Assembly (NCBI GenBank): GCA_001600875.1
Contig: BCLD01000019.1
Span: forward strand, 481,057 to 545,056
Direction: 5' to 3'
Length of the DNA: 64,000 bases
From: Solicoccozyma terricola
Lineage: Eukaryota; Basidiomycota; Tremellomycetes; Filobasidiales; Piskurozymaceae
The position numbers and the translations under genes are program-made. Below, piece by piece: positions 52,776 through 61,990 of this stretch; position 1 is the stretch's first letter, and each line of letters begins with the position of its first letter. A model generated the notes under the pieces. It had not been told where the DNA came from and did no database searches. It worked only from the letters and a program-made list of their open reading frames with translations.

Positions 52776-54932
52776 ATGGCCAACTCTTTGAATAGTCGTG
52801 GACCCGCTCCTGTGCTACCGGCGACGGGCCTACACAGCTATCATGCAGACAGGTAAGTTTGCTCCCCTGCACCTACCAACATCACTTGATACTGAGTAAG
52901 ACACCCCCACCCAGTCCACCATTCTCAGGTGCAACCGACATGGCAGAACCAGAACCCATCTCTCTCGACAGTATTCGTCAACCTGCCGTTGGTTCTCCCA
53001 TGGTGCAAGACGGAGGTCTACGATCTCCAGGATTGTCTACCAGTGGAGGAGTCACAACGTCACCCTCGTTCGGTGGGCCAGCTGTCAAACATATCACACC
53101 AGGTATACCCGTTGGCCGCAACAGCCCGCCTGTAGACGCGTCTCGGCATGCCTACCTAAATCTCCCTCCAGTCGGTGTCCCAAATCAACCCTACGGCAGC
53201 GAAGGCACAGGATACACATCCTCGACCGAGACAATACAAAGTCGACATGGTGAATATGCGGAAAATGGAACGGCGGCGTCCCGTCGAACAACGACGACGG
53301 ATGACATCACATTATCAACTCAACGATCGAAGCGATTGGTATCTGGTTACATGTTCGGTCCACCTGTAAACGGAGACGAAGAGAACGCCCCTCCAATCCC
53401 TGAACGACCTACGCCTCTATCCACACCTCAGTCATCCTCGACTAGCATTTACGGGGATCCCAGTGACCCGGAATACGATGATCGTTTGAATGGTCTCCGT
53501 GATGGAGAAGCGGATTTGGACGAGACGGCAGTTCAGGCAGAGGGTGGAGGTAGTGAAGCCTATATGAGAAAGGAGGCGAATTACTCATTCCCTTCACATC
53601 GTTTGAAGAGGAAGATGAAGGGTGAGTGAGGGTGTGGAAGTTCCCGTGCGAGGCCGCTCCTTTTAATTGCGTGAGGATGTGCTCTCCACAGACGAATCAA
53701 AGATCCCTCTTGTCATTGGTAGGTCAAACGTTTGCTTCGAGGTGGCAGCAGGCGATTGACCCATATCTTAAACAGTTGCCTGCGGCTCATTCTCACCTCC
53801 AACCTACCTCCATCTGTTTGTTGCTTTCCAGACCATATCGACCTTTGAAGGGTGCCAGCTGATGACCATTACCACCACAGCCGTATGTTCGAGATGGCCA
53901 AAGACGAGATTGTAGAAAGTCAGACGTACGAGATCATGGCAGGTTACTATTCACCAGTGTGAGTGGTCGCAACCAAGCTTTGCTAGCGGAAGTCTAACCC
54001 TGCCACCAACTAATTATCCCAATCACGCAGATCCTCCTATTACAAGAAAGCGGGTCTTGCTCCCGCCCATCACCGCGTCCGCATGTGTGAACTTGCCGTC
54101 GAACACACATCGACATGGTTGATGGTTGACTCATGGGAAGCTGGTCAATCGGAATACCAACGTACCGCCGTTGTCCTCGATCATTTCGACGAGATGTTGA
54201 ATGGGAAAGACGGCGAGGGCGGGGTGGAGATGTCTGAAGAGGGTGGTGGTGGACGAAGAAAGTTTAAAATCATGTTGCTTGCTGGCGGGGATCTGATTGA
54301 GAGTTTTGGTGAACCTGGGGTTTGGTCGGAACCTGATGTATGTGAGAATAAGGGTACGAAGGCGGGCAAGCAGCTGATTTGTCCGTCGGCGAGCGAACGC
54401 AGCTCCATGTCATCTTGGGTCGTTTTGGTTGTCTCATCGTGGAACGAGCTGGGTCGGATGTCTGGGCATTCCTCTTATCGCACGATATATTGTATCATCA
54501 TCGGTGAGTGGTGGGGACGGTGCGACGAGTGCACGCATGGTTCTGACCGGGTTTTTGGGGACTTTAGGAAAAACGTCATTGTGATCAAGGTTAGAAGGGT
54601 TGGAGATCCCTCGAGTGTTTTAAATGCTGATCGTGGTCTACTCTTTGCTTAGCAACTGATATATAATGACATTAGTTCGACAAAGGTCCGGTGAGTGCTT
54701 GTAGGGGTTGCAGTGCGAGTCGTCACGCTGACCTTATCGGTACTCCAGACTGTTCGTCAGACGTGGGATGAGTATCAAGTGAGTTTTGATATGGGCCCTA
54801 CGGCAGAACACTCCGCCGCCCACTGAACCACGCCCTATCAGATACCTCCTCCCTAACAGCGTGGCAAACTACATCATCAAGGAGACTTTGTATCGGGAGA
54901 ATGAGAGGTCAATCGAGAATGTTCGAAACTGA
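52776..54932 (+). CDS. Nicotinamide/nicotinate mononucleotide adenylyltransferase
   Basis: Makes NAD or deamido-NAD from the mononucleotide and ATP. Eleven exons: 52776-52852, 52915-53621, 53692-53718, 53776-53815, 53881-53958, 54031-54337, 54403-54503, 54568-54589, 54653-54690, 54749-54778, 54842-54932; 505 residues. The catalytic core begins at residue about 240 with SKIPLVIVACGSFSPPTYLH LRMFEMAKD (GSFxPxTxxH nucleotide-binding motif). It continues with GYYSPVSSYYKKAGLAPAHH R, STWLMVDSWE, KIMLLAGGDLIESFG, and ends with the ISSTKVRLFVRRGMS signature and YLLPNSVANYI. The first about 240 residues are Ser/Pro/Thr/Gly-rich and disordered-looking, absent from compact NMNATs. Exon sizes of 22-40 nt dominate the core. 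Confidence 0.94.
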
Positions 54933-55296
54933 GGACGGGCGTATGGAAGGGCTTTGCATTGTTTCGGGTTCCCCTGCCATCGTAACTGTGCTGGAGGAAG
55001 ATGTATGGTTGTAACCAGCAGGATAGGATGCTTATGATAAGATAGCTGAATGGCGCCCTGGAATCGAGGTCAAAGCGGGAGGGCAGTCAGCTGGCTGGTC
55101 ACGCGGCAATTACCGGGCCGGAGCCTGCCGAAGATGTGCCAAGGAGGACATGGACGGCATCCAAGTATTTAAGAGATCAGGTTCAGGTCGTCGTGGCATC
55201 GTTTCCCTGCCATACACGCACATATCACCTTTACCAGGCAGTAACGTAGCGCTTTCACTCCAAATTACAGCAATTCACGATCAGTCAATCCCCACC
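54933..55296. other. Intergenic region upstream of SDR gene 1
   Basis: About 360 bp, GC-rich, no ORF of interest apart from an in-frame upstream extension of the SDR frame (ATG at 55150) that I regard as 5' UTR. Confidence 0.45.
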
Positions 55297-56657
55297 ATGT
55301 CACACTTTTCAATCTCCAACCTGTTCGGCGTCAGCGGACAAGTAGTTGTAGTCACCGGCGGTGGTACAGGTGTGTTTCCACCAGTCCTCATTTCTCGCCA
55401 TACCCTGACACCCCCTCCCCCCCTCTCCCTTCCTTCAGGTCTCGGCAAGCAAATCGCCGCGGCCTTCTCTGCCAACGGAGCCAAGGTCTATATCACGGGA
55501 CGACGTGCCGACGTGCTTGAACAGACTTCCAACGAGCTTTCAGCGCCTGCTAAGGCTGCTGGTGGAAATGTATTCTCGTGGGTTTGCACCGTATCGTCAC
55601 CTGGGGACTACTCTTGACTCTCCTCTTCGCAATGTAGAATCAAGGGTGACGTTTCCACGAAAGCCGGGTGTCAAGCAATCGCCGATGCCGTGGCAGCTAA
55701 AGAGGACATGGTCGATACTTTGGTCAACTGTGCTGGCGTGTTGAGGCATTGGGGAAAATCGGGTGATCATGATGATCGTGAGTGTCCTCATTAGTTTCAA
55801 CCCGGACACACATTGACGAGAAGTGACTGCTATCCCTTGTAGCCAAGGAACTCGAAGACATGCTGAACAGTGTGACAGAGTGAGTCAAATTCCTTCACAA
55901 ACTCCCGAACCACATCTCACTCCTTTCCGCCATACCTCTTCCAGCGAAGACTTTAGGTTCACCAACGACGTCAACATCTCCGGCGTCTACTTTACCACCG
56001 TAGCTTTCCTACCCCTGTTGAAAAAGTCAGAAAGGGCAAATGTGATCAACATTGGGAGTATTGGGGCATTCCATGTCGGCAGGTGAGGTTGGAGCATTGT
56101 GAGGGGATGTTTGGCTACTAATGCTAGACTATAGGAGAGTGGGATCGCTCACGTATGGCGTCAGCAAGGCTGGAAGTAGGTGATCGCGAGTCTTTGAAGG
56201 TGAACACAGGCTGACGCTTCAAACTATCTTAGCGGTCTTCCTCACGTCACAGCTGGCCAGTCGTCTGACTCCGTGAGGGTGGCTGCTCGTCTTCCCCGCC
56301 GATGCCTCGTCACTCACCCCAAGACTTTGCAGATTCAAAATCCGGGTAAACGTCATCTGTCCTGGAATCTTCCCCTCTGAGATGACAGGTCCCAACGCGG
56401 ACGACGTACCAGATAACGTCAAGGCTGCCATCAAGACCATTCCAGCCAGTAAGAGGCCTCTGGCGGACCGTTTCATGTTGGGAGGCTAATAAATGTACTC
56501 GTCAGGACGTATGGGTGAGCCGCAAGAAATCGCAGGTCCGTGTATCTTGCTCGCCAGTAAAGCTGGTGGCTACATGAACAATGCTTGTTTGGTCGTTGAT
56601 GGCGGAAGGTTGATGGTGGGTGGCTTTCGAGTTCCGCCTCGAGGTATTTATAACTGA
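55297..56657 (+). CDS. Short-chain dehydrogenase/reductase (classical SDR), 291 aa
   Basis: NAD(P)-dependent oxidoreductase. Nine exons: 55297-55369, 55439-55577, 55638-55777, 55843-55879, 55945-56082, 56135-56175, 56233-56272, 56333-56448, 56506-56657. The start MSHFSISNLFGVSGQVVVVT GGGTGLG holds the TGxxxGxG cofactor motif. The NAG-like motif is LVNCAGV. Catalytic residues are Asn in NDVNISGVYF, Ser in VINIGSIGAF, and Tyr/Lys in TYGVSKAG. After these come RVNVICPGIFPSEMT and YMNNACLVVDGGRLMV. The GRRADVLEQ segment after beta2 (Arg at the ribose site) suggests NADPH. The architecture resembles RhlG/gluconate-5-dehydrogenase-like SDRs; substrate unknown. The gene is convergent with the GT31-like gene. 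Confidence 0.9.
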
Positions 56658-56736
56658 TGGTTACGACATTCTCAGACGCTTTCTTTAAACAACTGAGACA
56701 CGACATGAATCAATCTGTAATATGCATTCTCAATGC

Positions 56737-58128
56737 TCATGCAACTATAGAGACGCCTTCTAATCCGTTGCCCATTTTTGGGTTTTGTGGTCCACATCCC
56801 CCATCCTGCAATGCCTTCTCAACCTGCTCCATTAGAACCCCTGATATCGCTCGACTGTCCTCATATCCAACCCCAAACCAGGGGGCACCTCTGCAATTGC
56901 CGTCAATCAAGGTCCATGCTAGACATCCCTTGCTGCTCTCACATGCCTTGCGGCAATCTTCACTTGTTGTCGTTTGTCCCAGATCCAATTCTTCCTGAAG
57001 GCCACCAAACTTTGTGATATAATTCCACCCTTCACGCAATTGTGCATTGGAAGAGTTGTGTGGACCGTCCCACAGCCAAGGGTCTAACCATGTCATGACT
57101 TTATCCATTTTTCCTGCCGCTTGGATTTGTGTGTGGATATGAATCATCTCCTCCTCATCAGCATGATGGAAGGTTTCAATAGGCTGACAAAGGCGGTCTG
57201 CACGCAGTCTTGTATTTGCCATAGGCTCTCCATTGAAGTAAAGTGCTGAAGGAACCCATGCTTGTACACCTGCGGCGCCAAGGGCAGCCCCAAGATTCAA
57301 ATCACCATATTGGCTCGGGGGCTGCTCCATGGATTTCCAGACAATTTCTGAATTCTTGTCATGAAACAGCAAGACAATGCTGTTTCGGTTGAGGAGGACA
57401 CCTGAGCCACCATGGGCCCAAGGATCCTTGACTGTCGTAAATTTCCCAAGATACAGAGATGCATGAAGGGGTAGCTCGGTGTCGGCCCGTTTTAGGAGGG
57501 AAAGCAGAGAAGGGAAATGGGTGTAGGTGTCATCATCCACTATGTAGAACCATCTTTTTGATGGGTATAATTGCAATGCAAGTTCCAATGCTGGGAGATA
57601 CTTTGTAGCGTCAAGATTCCACCCTTGGTGAAAATCCAGTTCAGACTGTCGGACCACTCCATTATTCTTGTCCCTTTGCATTGCACGGTAGAACTGCCAT
57701 GTGAGACTATCTAATTGTTTGCTATTGCCTTTCCGCAGCGTGTGTTCTAAACGTTTAATAACATCATATACAGGATAAGTGATCCCATTGTTATACTGGA
57801 CCTCTCCATCATAGTCTGCAATGACGAAAGCGTCAATGTTCTTTGGTAGATAGGAAAGGGCGTAACGAAGGCGATGTCGTGTATCGTAGCCACCTTTGAT
57901 CATGACAATCATATCATCAATTGGGTTGTCGGCCGGAACCTGTTGGAGAGTGGTTTGCAAGAATGATGATGATGAGAGATTCAGGCTGTAAATGTACCAC
58001 AGGATTAAAGCAAAGGTGGAAACTATGGCCAGAGCAATGACATTCTGAAAGAAGTGGCAGTTTCTTCTCCCAAGGAATGGCCGAAGTTCCCATGAAGGCT
58101 GTGATAGAGGTGAAAACTTTGACATCAC
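56737..58128 (-). CDS. Intronless type II membrane glycosyltransferase (GT31/fringe-like), 463 aa
   Basis: A single exon in a region where neighbours have eight or nine. One membrane segment (about residues 28-50, NVIALAIVSTFALILWYIYS L) after a short cytoplasmic tail makes it a Golgi-type protein. The catalytic domain contains MIVMIKGGYDTRHRLRYAL, the acidic metal-binding motif SKRWFYIVDDDTYTHFPSLL and AHGGSGVLLNRNSIVLLFHD, in the order found in beta-1,3-glycosyltransferases of family GT31. A C-terminal Cys-rich stretch (TSEDCRKACESSKGCLAWTL, then GNCRGAPW) looks like a PAN/apple-like module of fungal glycosyltransferases. The coding sequence looks less GC-rich than its neighbours. Donor and acceptor unknown. 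Transfer from another fungus is possible but untested. Confidence 0.75.
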   Translation of the reverse strand: MMSKFSPLSQPSWELRPFLGRRNCHFFQNVIALAIVSTFALILWYIYSLNLSSSSFLQTTLQQVPADNPIDDMIVMIKGGYDTRHRLRYALSYLPKNIDAFVIADYDGEVQYNNGITYPVYDVIKRLEHTLRKGNSKQLDSLTWQFYRAMQRDKNNGVVRQSELDFHQGWNLDATKYLPALELALQLYPSKRWFYIVDDDTYTHFPSLLSLLKRADTELPLHASLYLGKFTTVKDPWAHGGSGVLLNRNSIVLLFHDKNSEIVWKSMEQPPSQYGDLNLGAALGAAGVQAWVPSALYFNGEPMANTRLRADRLCQPIETFHHADEEEMIHIHTQIQAAGKMDKVMTWLDPWLWDGPHNSSNAQLREGWNYITKFGGLQEELDLGQTTTSEDCRKACESSKGCLAWTLIDGNCRGAPWFGVGYEDSRAISGVLMEQVEKALQDGGCGPQNPKMGNGLEGVSIVA

Positions 58129-58974
58129 AATCAGGTACGGGAGGATGTGTACAGAGGGTTAAATATCGGGTGGGCTTTGATGAGGATGACGAGATGTCCA
58201 GCGTTTGTTCTATGTGACCAAAATGGTAACTTTTTGGAGAAATAGTCGCCACTGATCTGTATGCTGCAGAAAGTTGCCTGCCTTTCCCTGAAGGTGAAGA
58301 TGATCCCAAATGGTGGAGTTGATGCGTTGGAGGTGACTATGACTGTGAGGTTGGTAGGGAGGAGGAAGGGCATGGTTCAAGATATATGACCTTGGACATG
58401 ACATTTGTGATCTAAACCTTTGTCCAGTACAAAGGGAGGGGGAAGGGGGCAGTTTGTGAGCTATAGGAACTGACTGGCATAGATCCACCTCCTGATCTAC
58501 AAATGCCTGATATGTGACGCGGGCCCGGGGGGGGGGGGGGTCAGGAAGCTATGCACAACGAGAGGGTTGGTTGGTAATATGTGCGATCGACTGGGACTGG
58601 AGAGTGTGATACTGGAGTGGACTACTGCCAATGTACGCATTTGCCGCGTTACCGCACTCGCAACGGCGGTCTGAACGTTGCTGGGTGCCTGTCGACTCCC
58701 AGTCCCATCCCAAACACCATCTGTTGGACGGCAGATATGACTGCTGTGTACATGTCCTGGCCGAGTGGATGGATGCTCATGAATCTGCGAATCAGGCTCC
58801 AACACGGATAAAGCGTGTTTTGGCGTCGCTTATCTCTCGCGCACTAACACCGTTCAATCCACTCCATCGTCCGATATCAGTCACAGCAGTCCACCCTTTC
58901 ACACACACACCACCACCACCACCACCACCACCACCTCCTCACCACCTCCTCACACCTCCTCACACATCCTCGCC
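58129..58974. other. Intergenic region between GT31-like and SDR gene 2
   Basis: About 850 bp. G run of about 16 at 58526-58541. A (CAC)n trinucleotide repeat at about 58905-58935, followed by CACCTCCT repeats just before the SDR start, belongs to its 5' UTR. ORFs on both strands have no recognisable features. Confidence 0.5.
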
Positions 58975-60604
58975 ATGCCCGGACCACGACTGGCTGAACG
59001 AGTGAGTGCAACGAGCATCAGCATCTCCACCCGCTAGCTCTGACACCACACCCACACCCACCCACCCCACCTCCTTCCCTCCCAGGTCTCCATCGTCACT
59101 GGGGCTGGCGGGTACGTATCGTTCTTCTGGCCCACCAACGACCTCTCACTGACGACCCTGCATCCCCTTTTCACAGCGGTATTGGACTCGAAACCTCCCT
59201 CGTCTTCGCATCAGAAGGCTCTCACCTCGTCCTAGCGGACATTGACATTCACGCGGTCGAACGAGCAGCTTCATTGGTTAAAGAGAGGTATCCGGATGTC
59301 AGCGTTATCGCAGTTAAATGCGATGTCAGCAAAGAGGTTGAGGTTGAGCATTTGGTGAAGACTGCTGTGACATCGTTTGGGAGGTTGGATGTGATGGTGC
59401 GTTGGGGGATTTTTTTTTTTTTTTTTTTTTGTGAATTTTGGAGTTTAGCTCGGGGCATCGGTTTGTGGCCTTTCTGTTAGCCCACATGTAGCTGATGTAG
59501 CAACCCCCCGTCCGATCCAGTTCAACAACGCTGGTATCATGCATGGAGCAGACGATGATGCTATCAAGACGGAGGAAAGGGTATGGGACCTTACTCAAGC
59601 GATCAACGTCAAGGGTGTTTGGTTTGGTTGCAAGTATGCGATTTTAGCTATGAGGGAGGTGGGTTTCGCCGTCGGTGTTTGAGACCGATTCTCAAAGAGA
59701 CTTAGACTCATTAACTAAACGGCAATATGATTAGAACCCCACGGACGATTCTAAAAACCTACATGCCGGTGGATCAATCATAAACACCGCTTCATTCGTA
59801 GGGAAGATGGGTGCCGCAACTCCACAACTTGCGTGTGAGTTGGGGCACACATCAAAAGGCCTTGATTGCTAGGCTTGCATTCCAGGCTAACTCGATATTC
59901 GACTTCCACCACGACAACCAACAAAAAAATCCCCGAAACAGACACCGCATCTAAAGGTGCGGTCCTAGCTCTTACTCGTGAACTCGCAATGGTTCACGCT
60001 CGTGAAGGTATTCGATTCAACTCCTTGTGCCCGTACGTCTAAGTCCCGAGTATCCAACCAGGTCTTGTTGATCTCCAGGCCCTAACCCATCTCTCATCCC
60101 ACCTTATCGTTTCCCAGAGGCCCTCTTTATACTCCTCTCCTTATGGATTTCCTCAACACTCCGGAGAAACTTGATAGGCGGATGACACATCTACCAATGG
60201 GTAGATTCGGTCAAGCTGTTGAACAAGCCAAAGCTGTTTTATTCTGTGAGTTGATAGGGGTGCTGTTGTGTGTTTGTTCCGCATCCAGGAGGTAGAATCA
60301 GCAAAACTTACGAGAGGGAGGGGGGATGGGGGGATTTTTTCGTCAAACAAAGTGGCATCGGATGATTCTTCATATGTTACTGGAACGGATTTCCTTGTTG
60401 ATGGTGGTTTATCGGCGTGTTATGTGGTGCGTTTTTCATTATGTTTGGGGTTGGGGGGGGGGGGGGGGGGGTTTTTTTTGTCCTCCCTCTCCACCCAACA
60501 CATCGTTGCCGAGGCGTCGAGTGCTAAATGATGACGTCCGATTTCAGACTCCGGAAGGCAATCAAGTCCTTCCTCCTCCACACAGCATGCTCACTCATCC
60601 ATAG
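58975..60604 (+). CDS. Short-chain dehydrogenase/reductase (classical SDR), 286 aa
   Basis: NAD(P)-dependent oxidoreductase. Nine exons: 58975-59001, 59086-59111, 59177-59396, 59521-59658, 59735-59834, 59942-60032, 60118-60245, 60353-60426, 60548-60604. MPGPRLAERVSIVTGAGGGI GLE is the dinucleotide motif; HLVLADIDIHAVERAA with Asp after beta2 favours NAD. FNNAGIM is the NNAG motif. Catalytic residues lie in AINVKGVWFGCKYAI (Asn), SIINTASFVGKMG (Ser) and AYTASKGAVLALTRELA (Tyr, Lys). It ends GPLYTPLL, SYVTGTDFLVDGGLSACYV plus a short Pro-rich tail. The type resembles FabG/glucose-dehydrogenase-like SDRs; substrate unknown. Introns after exons 3 and 8 carry homopolymer T and G runs. Confidence 0.9.
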
Positions 60605-60907
60605 GGAGGAACGGCCTGACGAAGGTATATAATTTTCTTTTTTCGCATAAATGATAGGCATGGCTGGTGTTTTTTTAAGGCATTCGATAGAACTGGATCT
60701 TTTACTTTTGCATGAATGGATTATGAAGATAGCAACAAAACGGACCCCCCTCAAACCCTCACCCCCCCCCCCCCCCCAAACCCCGAGTGTTTATTCGAAA
60801 AGCGACAGGAATTTCCAGTCTTCATTTGAGGATACCCTGGCCTCTCTCTTTCTCGTATCCATCCCTGTACAAACCTCCCGTACTCAACCCAACTCCTTCC
60901 CTCCATC

Positions 60908-61760
60908 TCAAGCACCATCCTCGATCCCGTTCCCCGTCCCCGTCCCCGTCCCCGTCCCTGTCTCCGTTCGTCTTACTCTATTCCTCTTGGCTCGATTCGG
61001 GAAAGGTGTGGTTGGAAGTTTAGCTGGTTTCTTTATCGTTTCATTATCTCCTAATTCTGTATGTTTCGTTATTCGTAATCCTGAGAAAAGAGAAGAAAGG
61101 AAAAAGGGCGGTCGTGGTGGTGGTGGTGGTGGTGGTGGTGGTGGTGGTGGTGGTGGTCGGATGGAAACGTCAGTAAGTGGAAGAACAATCTTTTGGAGAT
61201 GCGAGGACGAGGGGCGCGGGGGGGGGGGGGGAACTCACTGTATGCTGCATCCGATTCAGTTGATTTATCTTCTATCTTTGAACCTTGTACTACATTCCGT
61301 TTCAACATCTCCGCTACATCTTTCCAGTGTTTTAACCTCGCATGATATTCTTCCAGAGTGATTTGTGTGGTCGGTGTTGATGGTTGGTGGTTGGATGTGG
61401 TTGAGGTGGATGGAGATGTTTTGGATGGTGGAGGTGGATTGGATGAGGATGATGACCCGGATGAACAAGAAGTAGGTGGTGGTGGTGGTGGAGCAGTGGA
61501 AAGAGTGAATGATGAAGGTGTAAGAGTCGGAGAAAGGAATGTTTCCCTGATAATCGCATGGAATTTCTGTTGATTCACGACATCCCCTGTTGGAAATATA
61601 GAAGGTTCGTTGTGTGAGAGTTCAGTTATGTTGGTGTGGGTGGTCCCCATTTTGTAGCGGTCATGAGTGAGACGATGCTATGCGTACCTCCGAAAGTGGA
61701 ATTGCTAGCTCGGATGAGAGCACGATAGACTGATCGAGCTTGGGGTGCTGCTGCTGCCAT
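60908..61760 (-). CDS. MZM1: Mitochondrial zinc maintenance protein 1 (MZM1/LYRM7), complex III Rieske assembly factor
   Basis: LYR-family chaperone that stabilises the Rieske Fe-S protein in the matrix before insertion into complex III. Exons 61760-61688, 61586-61239, 61080-60908; 197 residues. Starts MAAAAPQARSVYRALIRASN STFGGD (the LYR position reads VYR), then NQQKFHAIIRETFLSPTLTP. A low-complexity Pro/Ser/Thr insert (about residues 48-85) precedes LKHWKDVAEMLKRNVVQGSK and RLRITKHTELGDNETIK, which are diagnostic for MZM1 (VVQG and LRIxxxTELGDN). The C-terminus has a Thr-Gly repeat encoded by a GGGACG microsatellite. The insert makes it longer than the yeast protein. A (CCA)n tract fills the second intron. 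Confidence 0.88.
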
Positions 61761-61990
61761 TGATGACTGTGGACACTGGAGGACGTGTAGATGGGATGGG
61801 ATGGGATGGGATGGGATGAGCTGCTTTCCCAACTTTTTCCGTTCAACCGGTCGCATTACGTCATCACGCGGGATGGTTGGAACGGGGCAACAGTTGGGAC
61901 AGCTTGGGATGACAGCCATACACATCGACCACCATAGCAACCCCCCACCCCACCCCACCCCACCCCACCACCCCACCCCCGGCCCGCACC

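Noticed and set aside
54083..54652. Continuous ORF of 189 codons
   Set aside because: Its first part is NMNAT exon 6, but beyond 54337 it reads through introns out of frame; splicing gives LHVILGRFGCLIVERAG in the correct frame.
60651..61361. Plus-strand ORF of 236 codons with a poly-Gly run
   Set aside because: It runs antisense through MZM1 exons and the (CCA)n intron; MZM1 signatures on the other strand are decisive.
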